DNA of 64,000 nt from positions 372,001 through 436,000 of the forward strand of contig NZ_JAMLIG010000002.1 of NCBI RefSeq assembly GCF_023954305.1, read 5' to 3'. Positions 43,065-50,935 of the stretch are shown here, piece by piece (the first letter of the stretch is position 1; each line of letters begins with the position of its first letter). Both the position numbers and the translations under genes were made by a program. Under the pieces are notes generated by a model. It saw only the letters and a program-made list of their open reading frames with translations, was not told the origin of the DNA and did no database searches. The DNA comes from Mesorhizobium sp. GTDB lineage: Bacteria; Pseudomonadota; Alphaproteobacteria; Rhizobiales; Rhizobiaceae.

Positions 43065-43568
43065 ATGCCCAATATCGTCCGCAACCAGATCCAGCAGCCG
43101 CAGCCCTTCGACCTCGTCGGCGATCCCGTCCGGATTTCCGGCATCGGCCAGGGCTTCGAGGCGACGCTGCAATGGCGCGTCCATGACGGCCACGACGAGC
43201 GCACCGGCTTCTTCAATGTCGGCGGCGGAACCGGCGAACACGGGCAGTTCCAGGTCGAAGCGGAGATCGGCGCCGCCGCCTTCCAGCTCGACCGTCTGTT
43301 TGTCGAAGTCTACGAGGAAAGCGCGGCCGACGGATCGGAGGTCAACAAGGTCATCGTGCCGGTGATCTACGGGCCGCGCATCGTCGCCAATTATGTCGGT
43401 TTCCGTCTGCACCGGGTGGTGGCGGGCGATACGCTGTCGAAGATCGCCCAGGAGAACTACGGCAATCCAAGCCTGTTCGGCCTGATCCAGCGGGCCAATC
43501 CGCACATCATCGCCAATCCGAACGAGATCTTCGTCGGCCAGGAGCTGAAAGTGCCGATCGGCGTCTGA
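43065..43568 (+). CDS. Gmad2-LysM protein
   Basis: A 167-residue protein with an N-terminal Gmad2-type immunoglobulin-like domain (FDLVGDPVRISGIGQGFEATLQWRVHD, residues about 15-105) and a C-terminal LysM domain (LHRVVAGDTLSKIAQENYGNPSLFGLIQRANPHIIANPNEIFVGQELKVP, about 115-165). No N-terminal signal peptide is evident, which is odd for a LysM protein and raises the question of its location. GGGAGACTCC precedes the ATG. It is divergent from the SGNH hydrolase gene. Confidence 0.88.
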   Translation: MPNIVRNQIQQPQPFDLVGDPVRISGIGQGFEATLQWRVHDGHDERTGFFNVGGGTGEHGQFQVEAEIGAAAFQLDRLFVEVYEESAADGSEVNKVIVPVIYGPRIVANYVGFRLHRVVAGDTLSKIAQENYGNPSLFGLIQRANPHIIANPNEIFVGQELKVPIGV

Positions 43569-43580
43569 GCGGTAGTCGCG

Positions 43581-44531
43581 TCAGCTCGATTTCGGCGTTG
43601 CCGGCGTCACCGACGCCAGCCGGTGGACGTTCGGCTCGGCGATTTTCCAGGCGAGCCCGACCGAGGCCAGAAGCCGTAGCGACAGATAGGTCACGTCCAC
43701 CTCCCACCATCGGTGGCCATGGCGGGCCGAGCGTGGATCGGCATGGTGATTGTTGTGCCAGCCCTCGCCGTTGGTGACCAGCGCGACGAGGAAATTGTTG
43801 CGGCTCTCCTCCCCCGTCTCATAGGTCTGATAGCCGAACATGTGGGCGAGGGAATTGACCGACCAGGTCAGGTGCCAGACGAAGACGGTGCGCACGAACA
43901 CGCCCCAGACCAGCACGCTGGCGCCGAACTGCAGTGCCTCGGCGCTTGTTCCTCCCGTGGCGAGCACGTAGCCGAAGCCGGCGGCGAAGAAGACCGCCCA
44001 CGACGCGATAATCGTGCCGAGATAGACGGTCTGCTTCTCCATGCTGCGATAGTACGGATCGCGCAGGATGTCTTTGGCATAGCGCGGATAGATCTGGGTG
44101 CGCTCCATTTCCGGCGGCCGGACGAACAGCCATCCCATATGGGCCCACAGGAAGGTGACGATCGGGCTATGCGGATCGGGCTCCTCGTCGGAATGTTCGT
44201 GATGGCGCCGGTGCACCGCGACCCACCGCGCCGGCGTGTCCTGGAACGACAGGATCGCCAGCAGAACCAGCGCGCGCTCCACCCATTTCGGGCATTGATA
44301 GCCGCGATGGGTCAGCAGACGGTGATAGCCGAGATTGATGCCGAGCGTTCCGAACACATAGGCGCCGAACAGCGTCAGCACGACGCCCGTCCACGAGAAC
44401 AGCCACGGGATCAAAGCCAGCAGCGCCACAGCGTGATAGAAGCCGATGCCGACGACATTGACCCAATCGATACGGCGCGGCTCCCGACCGACCGAAACCC
44501 TGAACTCCGCATCTTTCGGCAACTGATTCAC
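43581..44531 (-). CDS. Acyl-CoA/acyl-lipid desaturase
   Basis: A 316-residue membrane-bound di-iron desaturase of the stearoyl-CoA delta-9 type. The three His boxes are HRLLTH, HRRHH and HNNHH (in GEGWHNNHHADP), with four hydrophobic segments between. The start is a GTG at 44531 with GGAGGAG six bases before it. Longer in-frame starts (ATG 44546, GTG 44564) have no ribosome site. It introduces a double bond into membrane fatty acyl chains; positional specificity is inferred from the family. Confidence 0.92.
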   Translation of the reverse strand: MNQLPKDAEFRVSVGREPRRIDWVNVVGIGFYHAVALLALIPWLFSWTGVVLTLFGAYVFGTLGINLGYHRLLTHRGYQCPKWVERALVLLAILSFQDTPARWVAVHRRHHEHSDEEPDPHSPIVTFLWAHMGWLFVRPPEMERTQIYPRYAKDILRDPYYRSMEKQTVYLGTIIASWAVFFAAGFGYVLATGGTSAEALQFGASVLVWGVFVRTVFVWHLTWSVNSLAHMFGYQTYETGEESRNNFLVALVTNGEGWHNNHHADPRSARHGHRWWEVDVTYLSLRLLASVGLAWKIAEPNVHRLASVTPATPKSS

Positions 44532-44764
44532 GCCGCTCTCCTCCATCGCGGGGACGAATGCCACGCGCGAACACTAGGATAGGCGGCCGGCAAATTCCAG
44601 CGCATCAATGGTGCAATTGCCGGATTCGCGATCCCGTATTCCGTCGCGCCATGCATAGGACAGAATCCGGAGATGGCGGCAGGCATAGGCACGGCGCGAG
44701 ACTGCGGATCGCGGCTTTGATGCTGCGCGGGGTCTCGAAGCCGATGCCGCGACGGATCGTTCGA

Positions 44765-45217
44765 CTAGCCGATACGGGAGACTTTTGCGGCGCGCGCCTT
44801 GGCATCGTCGATCATCCGGTTGGCGATCTGCATGCGGATGATGGCGCGGTCGCGCAGGTCCTCCGACACACGGTCGGGGTGGTTGGCGAAGGCGAAGTCC
44901 CGGCGGATCCGGTCGAGGGCGTCCGGCGTCTCGCGCCCTGTCAGGCGCAGTTCCCGGGCGATGTCGAAGGGCTCGACCGATGGCGGCTCGATGATCTGCG
45001 AGAGGTCCGGCTCGATCGAGAAATGATCGGCCGCCGCGAAGAGATATTCGGCGGCCACCTCCGGATCGCTCACCGTCGCCATCCGGTCGGCCTCTCGCCG
45101 GCCGAGAATTTCGAACGGTATGTTCGGGCGCGGCGCCGCCTTCGGCTCCTCCGTGGCAGCGGTAGCCAGAACCTCGTCGAGCAGCGATGCGAAGTCCCTC
45201 GTCGTGAAACCAGCCAA
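44765..45217 (-). CDS. Protein with a J-domain-like C-terminus
   Basis: A 150-residue protein starting at TTG 45217 (GAGGAGAG seven bases upstream). The N-terminal two thirds are low-complexity and of unknown fold. The last 50 residues read DALDRIRRDFAFANHPDRVSEDLRDRAIIRMQIANRMIDDAKARA. That keeps the J-domain order: a basic helix, the HPD tripeptide followed by Arg, then the third helix with the MxxANxA-like pattern. A co-chaperone role with DnaK is therefore possible. I know no family name for it. Confidence 0.7.
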   Translation of the reverse strand: MAGFTTRDFASLLDEVLATAATEEPKAAPRPNIPFEILGRREADRMATVSDPEVAAEYLFAAADHFSIEPDLSQIIEPPSVEPFDIARELRLTGRETPDALDRIRRDFAFANHPDRVSEDLRDRAIIRMQIANRMIDDAKARAAKVSRIG

Positions 45218-45437
45218 GACACTCTCCTCGCCAACTCATGCGAGACGTCGAACCGGCGCGATCCTAGAACTCCGGCGTTAACAACAGCCGAGCGAAATCC
45301 GGCAAATCTTCTCGAATTGGATGCTCTCCTGGTCGATTCGGAGGAGCTGCATGGCAGCCATGCTTTTGTTGCACTGCAACAAAGCCGTAATCGAACTATT
45401 CTAAGAGCACCGGGAGGAACAGTTTGGAGCCGAATCG

Positions 45438-45602
45438 ATGGCGTTCTTCACGGAATTGTTTTCGCGCCCGCGCCCCAGGGACGTGGTGCGCTATCAGGCC
45501 GCTCTGGCGGTCCTTAACGCAATGAGCAACGCCGACCGGGCCGACATCGGCATCAAGCCGGCGGATTTCCCGCGCATCGCCCGCGAAATGTCGACCCGCT
45601 GA
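45438..45602 (+). CDS. 54-residue DUF1127-like protein
   Basis: A small gene with ATG at 45438 and GGAG eight bases upstream. It reads MAFFTELFSRPRPRDVVRYQ to ADIGIKPADFPRIAREMSTR. The C-terminal DIGIxxxDxPRIAREM pattern matches the DUF1127 motif of small Arg-rich alphaproteobacterial proteins, some of which act in phosphate, carbon or RNA metabolism. The upstream 220 bp hold no gene. Confidence 0.7.
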   Translation: MAFFTELFSRPRPRDVVRYQAALAVLNAMSNADRADIGIKPADFPRIAREMSTR

Positions 45603-45620
45603 CCGCGCCCCGGGGCGGCG

Positions 45621-46127
45621 TCAGCCGCGGCCGAAGAAATCGCCCTTGCCCAGCGGCACGCCCTTGTGGCGCAGGATGTCGTAGGCGGTCACCACGTGGA
45701 AATAGAAGTTGCCCATCGCGAAACCCAGCAGATATTGCTGACCGGTGAGGGACAGTTCCATCTTGCCGGCCTTGATCGCGATCGGCCGATTCTCCGAACC
45801 GTCGATCTCGTCGGCGCGGAACGTCTGCAAATGCTCCCGCACCGTGGCGATCCGCGCCTGCAACTCGGCGAAGCTCTTTTCGCTATCCTCGATCTTGAGG
45901 ATGTCCCTGCCGGCGAGGCGTGCGCAGGCACCCTTTGCGTGGTCTGTCGCGATCTGCACTTGCGCCGTGAGCGGCAGCATGCCGGGCGCCAGCCGCGCGG
46001 TCAGCAATTCGCCAGGGTCGATCCCCTCTCCCGCCGCGAATGCCTCGCCCCGCGACAGCACGTGCGACAGGTTCTTCAGCACGCCGGAAAAGACAGGCAC
46101 CGACGCCTGGTACATCGAAATGGTCAT
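45621..46127 (-). CDS. DUF1993 family protein
   Basis: A 168-residue DUF1993 protein with a DinB-like helical fold. Family pattern: MTISMYQASVPVFSGVLKNLSHVL at the start, GMLPLTAQVQIATDHAKGACARLAG in the middle, and GNFYFHVVTAYDILRHKGVPLGKGDF at the end. GGAG precedes the ATG at 46127, which is preferred over a frame open 32 codons further. The function is unknown. His residues in the middle and end could bind a metal as in DinB proteins. Confidence 0.88.
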   Translation of the reverse strand: MTISMYQASVPVFSGVLKNLSHVLSRGEAFAAGEGIDPGELLTARLAPGMLPLTAQVQIATDHAKGACARLAGRDILKIEDSEKSFAELQARIATVREHLQTFRADEIDGSENRPIAIKAGKMELSLTGQQYLLGFAMGNFYFHVVTAYDILRHKGVPLGKGDFFGRG

Positions 46128-46261
46128 GGAGTCTCCGCCTCTTGCGCCGGCGTCGCATGACGCGCGCCGGCGCAGCGATAGCCTCGCGTCCTGATTGGCG
46201 CAAGCGTCGCGAGGTCGTCGCAATCGGTGTTATCATTTCCACAAAAGGGATGGAGAGAACG

Positions 46262-47284
46262 ATGCGATTCGCTGCCGCGATCTTGGCCATTGCCGCTTGC
46301 ACCATGGGCGCAGATATCGCCTTCGCTCAGCAGGCGCCCTATCTCGACGACCGTTCGACCCCGCAGGCGCTGGTGAAATCGCTCTACAACGCGATCAACC
46401 GCAGGGAATATGCCCGCGCCTACGGCTATTTTACAAACCCGCCGGCTCCGACGCTGGACGCTTACGCTGAAGGCTATGCCGACACCGAGGGTGTGACGCT
46501 GATCGTCGGCACACCGGCAGAGGAAGGTGCCGCCGGCAGCACCTTCTTTTCACTGCCCGTCGCCATTTCTGCCTTCGGTGCCAACGAGCAGGTGTTCGCC
46601 GGCTGCTACACGCTCAGGCTCGCCAATCCGCAGATCCAGGGCGACCCCTACAAGCCGCTCTCCATCGAAAAAGGCTCGCTGTCGCCGGTGTCGGGACCGA
46701 TCGAGACCGCCCTGCCCACCTCCTGTCCCGAGGGCCCGCCTTTGCCGGCGCAAAACGCCGCCCTCGAACGTGCGAAGGCCAAGTTTTCGGCCTCGCGCCT
46801 CGATTCCTGCCAGATCGAGGAAGGCAACGATCCGCAGGCCTGGGACATCAGCTATCACTACACATCCGACAGCGAAGACGAGCCGGCGCGGAAGGCAACC
46901 CTGATCCGCTTCTATTGCTCGCGCGGCGCCTACAACGAGGTTCACGTCTACTATCTCGCCGACGACATCGGCGAACTGCGCGAGCTGCATTTCGCCGCGC
47001 CCGAGCTCGATATCCACTACGAGGGGAACGATTCGGACGCGAAGGTCGAGAGTATCAACGTCATCGGCTTCAACACCGAAGATGCGCTGGTGAACTCGGA
47101 ATTCGATCCGGCCACGAACACGATCGGCTCCTGGTCGAAGTGGCGCGGCATCGGCGACGCCTCGTCGATCGGCAAATGGATCTTCCGCAACGGCGATTTC
47201 GCCCTGGTGAAGTTTGAGGTCGACGCGTCCTACGACGGCGAGATCGAGCACCAGACGGTGGTCGACTACGACACCCCGCCCTGA
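46262..47284 (+). CDS. DUF1176 family secreted protein
   Basis: A 340-residue protein with a signal peptide (MRFAAAILAIAACTMGADIAFA). The N-terminal part (STPQALVKSLYNAINRREYARAY) resembles a SnoaL/NTF2-like helper segment. The second half (DSCQIEEGNDPQAWDISYHY, FYCSRGAYNEVHVYYLADD, NSEFDPATNTIGSWSKWRGI) follows the DUF1176 pattern, with Cys suited to disulfides. The role is unknown. GGAGAG precedes the ATG; a start four codons earlier is possible. It is convergent with, and directly abuts, the DUF1330 gene. Confidence 0.8.
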   Translation: MRFAAAILAIAACTMGADIAFAQQAPYLDDRSTPQALVKSLYNAINRREYARAYGYFTNPPAPTLDAYAEGYADTEGVTLIVGTPAEEGAAGSTFFSLPVAISAFGANEQVFAGCYTLRLANPQIQGDPYKPLSIEKGSLSPVSGPIETALPTSCPEGPPLPAQNAALERAKAKFSASRLDSCQIEEGNDPQAWDISYHYTSDSEDEPARKATLIRFYCSRGAYNEVHVYYLADDIGELRELHFAAPELDIHYEGNDSDAKVESINVIGFNTEDALVNSEFDPATNTIGSWSKWRGIGDASSIGKWIFRNGDFALVKFEVDASYDGEIEHQTVVDYDTPP

Positions 47285-47704
47285 TCACTCGCCGAAGCCG
47301 GCACCACCGGCTTTCGGCGCCATCCGGATCAGCCGCGAATCCTCCACCGCCGCCTGACGGTGGACCACCGCCTTCTGGTAGTCCGAGTCTTTCACCATTT
47401 CCACGAAGGCTGCGGCCGACGGATATTCCGCGATGAAGCAGATGTCCCAGCGTTCCTCCGCCGGCCCGATCAGCATCAGCCGGAAATCGCCGCTCCAGGC
47501 GATCCGTCCTCCGACGCGCCGGAAGATCGGCCCGCTCTCGCGGCCGTAGGCGGCATAGGCTTCGCCGCCGCTCGCCTCTCTCCCGTCGGGATAGGCCGCG
47601 CGATCGCGCAGCCGCACCAGGTTCAGCATGTGGATCGGCCCGTCATCCGGCAGGCGCCGGAATTCGCCGAACCTCTCGCGCGTCGGATCGATATGGCCGC
47701 CCAT
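47285..47704 (-). CDS. DUF1330 family protein
   Basis: A 139-residue ferredoxin-like-fold protein of the DUF1330 family (HMLNLVRLRDRAAYPDGREA, ICFIAEYPSAAAFVEMVKDSDYQKAVVHRQAAVEDSRLI). AGGAGGAG precedes the ATG at 47704. The 350-bp palindromic element ends one base outside this ribosome site, so the element probably replaced the native promoter region or carries one. The function is unknown. Confidence 0.85.
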   Translation of the reverse strand: MGGHIDPTRERFGEFRRLPDDGPIHMLNLVRLRDRAAYPDGREASGGEAYAAYGRESGPIFRRVGGRIAWSGDFRLMLIGPAEERWDICFIAEYPSAAAFVEMVKDSDYQKAVVHRQAAVEDSRLIRMAPKAGGAGFGE

Positions 47705-47713
47705 GTCTCCTCC

Positions 47714-48063
47714 TAGACCGTTTCATGATTAGATGGAATCGCTCTGCCGGAGGGAATTCGGGTCAAGGTCGAGGTCTTCGGCGCGGTCGTGCTGGTGGCA
47801 CGGCCAAATCCGGAGACCGATGGATTTGGCCCGAATTCACCCGGCCCGCCGGTCGCCGCCGCTGCGGCGCAGCGGAAAAGGACGACCGGCAACTTTGGAT
47901 GGTCGGTTTTGCCGAAGGCAAACCGACGGGGTTTCCCGCTGGCGGGCGCCCGCGGCGTCAGGCGGACTGGGCCGTGCCACCAGCACGGCCTGCATCGCCT
48001 TCCTGGCGGATCGCCTCGCCATCGAGAAACAGAGCCGTTTCCATATAACCATGAAACGGTCTA
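47714..48063. mobile_element. 350-bp MITE-like element with terminal inverted repeats
   Basis: The ends are about 33-bp imperfect inverted repeats beginning TAGACCGTTTCATG (47714 inward, and 48063 inward). They are bounded by TA, as expected for insertion at a TA dinucleotide (IS630/Tc1-like). Nested perfect inverted repeats lie inside: 17 bp (47789-47805 with 47970-47986), 9 bp (47754-47762 with 47830-47838) and local hairpins (47804-47829). No transposase is encoded. The right end supplies the TAG stop of the 48061-48930 gene; the left end abuts the ribosome site of the DUF1330 gene. A 33-bp solo relative is at 24539-24573. Confidence 0.8.
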
Positions 48064-48930
48064 TCTCGACAGCATCCAGTTCAGGATGTCGCGCCAGTCC
48101 GTCATCCGGATCGGCGTACCGTGGGTTCCCGTTTCGAATCGAACGAAGCGAACGGGATAGCCACCACTTTTCAGCCTCCTGTACATCGCCTCCTGGGTCT
48201 CCACCGGAAAGACCGTGTCCTTGCTGCCCTGCCCGAGATAGAGCGGCACCTTGCGCTTGTAGGCGGCACTTCCGGCAAAATCGTCTGACGGAAAAGAACC
48301 GAGCAAAAGCAGGCCCGCAAGCTTTTTCGACATGGACGGATCGTCCGCCAGCCCCCAGCAGATCGCTCCGCCCATCGAGCCGCAGGCGGCGAAGATCGGC
48401 GCGCCCGGCGAACGCGACGCATAATGGTCGAGAAGTGCGGCGATTTCCGCCACGCCCTTCGGCCCGAACTCGGTGAAATCCGGCGACAGATAGAGCCCGC
48501 CATTCTCCCACATCAGGTTCTTGATGCGGTTGAAATTGCCGCCGAAGGTGAAGTCGTCGACGCCCTGCCTCCGGCTGCCGCCCTTGCCATGCAGATAGAC
48601 CACGATCGCCGACGCGCCGTCCGGTTTGCCGACGGCGAAATGGCGGATCTCTCCTGAGCCCGTTTTCAGCGACAGATCCTTCTGGGCGCTGCGTACTGCC
48701 AGGCGCACATACTCGCCCTTCACCCGCCGCTCCGGCACCTCGTCGCGCTGGTTGATGTCGCGCAGTTCCCGATAATCCACCACCAGCCGCGCACCGCGGT
48801 CCTCCTCGGCGAGCAGGCCGGGATAGGCAAAAAGCTCGTCCTTGAAAGGCTTCAGCGTCAGCGCTGCCGCCTCCGACAAAGCGGCAAAGAGGAAAGACAC
48901 GGCCAGGGCCGCCAGGAGTGGGATCCGCAT
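48061..48930 (-). CDS. Secreted alpha/beta-hydrolase (esterase/depolymerase-like)
   Basis: A 289-residue alpha/beta-hydrolase with a signal peptide (RIPLLAALAVSFLFAALSEA). VVYLHGKGGSRRQG is the oxyanion region, FAACGSMGGAICWG the nucleophile elbow, GQGSKDTVFP the acid and ETGTHGTPIRM the His. It resembles feruloyl/acetylxylan esterase- and PHB depolymerase-like secreted esterases. The final codon is followed by TAG supplied by the repeat element (48061-48063), so the native C-terminus may have been changed. Confidence 0.85.
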   Translation of the reverse strand: MRIPLLAALAVSFLFAALSEAAALTLKPFKDELFAYPGLLAEEDRGARLVVDYRELRDINQRDEVPERRVKGEYVRLAVRSAQKDLSLKTGSGEIRHFAVGKPDGASAIVVYLHGKGGSRRQGVDDFTFGGNFNRIKNLMWENGGLYLSPDFTEFGPKGVAEIAALLDHYASRSPGAPIFAACGSMGGAICWGLADDPSMSKKLAGLLLLGSFPSDDFAGSAAYKRKVPLYLGQGSKDTVFPVETQEAMYRRLKSGGYPVRFVRFETGTHGTPIRMTDWRDILNWMLSR

Positions 48931-49078
48931 GGGCGGACCATAATGAAGGAAGGCGCAGGATGGAAAGGCGCCGCGCCCCTTCCTCAGCGGAAGTTTTCAA
49001 CGGGAATATGCATGTCCTCGCCTCGACGGCATCTCACCTTTCTGGTCTTCTCTCAGGTGCCATTGGAGGGAAATGGAT

Positions 49079-49333
49079 ATGGAACTCGGTAGCATCATTG
49101 CCATCATCATCGTCGGTGCCATCGCCGGCTGGCTCGCCGGCCTCATCGTCAAAGGCTTTGGTTTCGGCCTACTCGGCAACATTGTCGTCGGCATCGTCGG
49201 CGCCCTCATCGCCGGCTTCATCCTGCCGCGCCTCGGGCTTCAGATCGGCGGCGGCATCCTCGCCGCGATCATCAATGCCACCATCGGCGCGGTGATCCTG
49301 CTCGTCATCATCAGGCTCGTCAAAAGCACCTGA
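49079..49333 (+). CDS. GlsB/YeaQ/YmgE-family stress membrane protein
   Basis: An 84-residue protein of the transglycosylase-associated (Transgly_assoc/GlsB) family. It has three hydrophobic glycine-rich helices (IIAIIIVGAIAGWLAGLIVK, GLLGNIVVGIVGALIAGFIL, GGGILAAIINATIGAVILLV). GGAGGG stands eight bases before the ATG at 49079; an ATG six bases earlier is too close to it. Family members are induced by general, osmotic or acid stress. The mechanism is unknown. Confidence 0.9.
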   Translation: MELGSIIAIIIVGAIAGWLAGLIVKGFGFGLLGNIVVGIVGALIAGFILPRLGLQIGGGILAAIINATIGAVILLVIIRLVKST

Positions 49334-49338
49334 ACCAT

Positions 49339-49366
49339 CGGGAGCCGTCCCTCGGGTCGGCTCCCG
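49339..49366. terminator. Hairpin after the GlsB-family gene
   Basis: A 9-bp perfect stem (49339-49347 with 49358-49366) with a 10-base loop starts 5 bp after the stop. No T-run follows, so it may be a weak terminator or an mRNA-stabilising hairpin. Confidence 0.45.
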
Positions 49367-49477
49367 CCATTCCCGGCGCCTGACTGAGCGGCGCGATTTC
49401 GCCGGGCCGCGAAACAATTCGCCCTCGCGATCGTATCTGCCCCGGGATCCACGAATACCGGGCAGGCGACAGCGCTC

Positions 49478-50935
49478 ATGACAGAACGACCAACCGATCC
49501 GGCGCGGCCGGTCATCGTGCTCTTCCGGCACGATCTGCGCCTCGACGACAACCGCGCCCTCGCGCAAGCCGCCGCGACCGGCAAGCCGCTCATGGCCGCT
49601 TTCGTCCGCGACGACGAGGCGCCGGGCGGCCGGCCGATCGGCGGCGCGCGCCGCTGGTGGCTCCACCATTCGCTCGAGGCGCTCGCCGGAAGCCTGAAGC
49701 CTTTCGGCATCCCCCTCGTCCTGCGGCGCGGGGATATGCAGGCGATCGTAGCGTCGCTGGTCGAGGAAACAGGCGCCGACATGGTCGTCTGGAACCGTCG
49801 CTACGATCCATCCGGCGTCGCGGCCGACAGTGCGATGAAGTCGATCCTCACGGCGGCCGGTGTCGAGTGCCGAAGCTTCGACGGCTTCCTGCTGCACGAA
49901 CCCTGGCGGCTGACGACGGCGGCTGGCGGCCCCTATAAAGTCTATTCCGCGTTCTGGCGCGCCTTGTCGGAGGCTGGCGAGCCGCGCCCGCCGCTTCCCG
50001 CGCCTTCGAAAATGAAAGCCTTTGCCGGCGGGGTCACCACGGAATTCCTCTCCGATTGGAATCTGCTGCCCACGCACCCCGATTGGGCCGGCGGGATCGA
50101 GGCCGAATGGTCCCCCGGCGAGTCCGGCGCGCGCCAACGTCTCGACGACTTTCTGTCAGGCGCGATCGAGTTCTATGCGCAAGGGCGCGACCTCCCGGGC
50201 AGACGTTCCACGTCCCGCCTGTCGCCGCATCTCGCGCATGGTGAAATCTCGCCGTTCCAGATCTGGCACGCCGTCCGCGGCCTTGCCTCGGCGTCGACCA
50301 AGGATACGGAGAAATTCCTGTCGGAACTCGCCTGGCGTGAGTTCTCCTGGCATCTGCTGTTTCATTTCCCCCACCTTCCGACCAAGAACTTCAATCCGAG
50401 ATTTGACGCCCTTGAATGGCGCGACGACGGAAGATCCCTGCGCTGCTGGCAACGCGGACTCACCGGCTATCCGATCGTGGATGCCGGCATGCGCCAACTC
50501 TGGCAGACGGGCTGGATGCACAATCGCGTCCGCATGGTCGCCGCGTCCTTTCTTTCGAAACACCTGCTGATCGACTGGCGCGAGGGCGAACGCTGGTTCT
50601 GGGACACGCTCGTCGACGCCGATCCCGCCAACAACGCCGCGAGCTGGCAGTGGGTGGCCGGATCGGGGGCCGACGCCGCGCCCTATTTTCGCGTCTTCAA
50701 TCCCGTCCTGCAGGGTGAGAAGTTCGATTCCGATGGCACTTATGTCCGCGCTTTCGTCCCCGAGCTCGCGGAACTGCCGAACCGGCTGCTTCACCAGCCG
50801 TGGCAGGCGGATGCCGCCACACTTTCTTCTGCCGGTGTGAAACTCGGCACGACCTATCCCGTAGCTGTTGTCGGCCACCAGCAAGCGCGCGAGCGCGCCC
50901 TGACGGCTTTCAACGCTACGCGAGGGGACGAATGA
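49478..50935 (+). CDS. phr: Class I CPD photolyase
   Basis: A 485-residue deoxyribodipyrimidine photolyase. The N-terminal antenna-binding domain (VIVLFRHDLRLDDNRALAQA) is followed by the FAD domain: SRLSPHLAHGEISPFQIWHA, LAWREFSWHLLFHFPHLP, GYPIVDAGMRQLWQTGWMHN and DADPANNAASWQWVAGSGAD, all canonical. It repairs pyrimidine dimers with blue light. Its stop overlaps the start of the FAD oxidoreductase gene (ATGA). It heads a four-gene unit with DUF1365 and a Cfa-like methyltransferase, a combination known from light and singlet-oxygen stress regulons. Confidence 0.95.
   Translation: MTERPTDPARPVIVLFRHDLRLDDNRALAQAAATGKPLMAAFVRDDEAPGGRPIGGARRWWLHHSLEALAGSLKPFGIPLVLRRGDMQAIVASLVEETGADMVVWNRRYDPSGVAADSAMKSILTAAGVECRSFDGFLLHEPWRLTTAAGGPYKVYSAFWRALSEAGEPRPPLPAPSKMKAFAGGVTTEFLSDWNLLPTHPDWAGGIEAEWSPGESGARQRLDDFLSGAIEFYAQGRDLPGRRSTSRLSPHLAHGEISPFQIWHAVRGLASASTKDTEKFLSELAWREFSWHLLFHFPHLPTKNFNPRFDALEWRDDGRSLRCWQRGLTGYPIVDAGMRQLWQTGWMHNRVRMVAASFLSKHLLIDWREGERWFWDTLVDADPANNAASWQWVAGSGADAAPYFRVFNPVLQGEKFDSDGTYVRAFVPELAELPNRLLHQPWQADAATLSSAGVKLGTTYPVAVVGHQQARERALTAFNATRGDE

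Noticed and set aside
47733..48476. 247-codon plus-strand frame crossing the repeat element
   Set aside because: It runs through the palindromic element and antisense to the esterase gene; no ribosome site and no domain.
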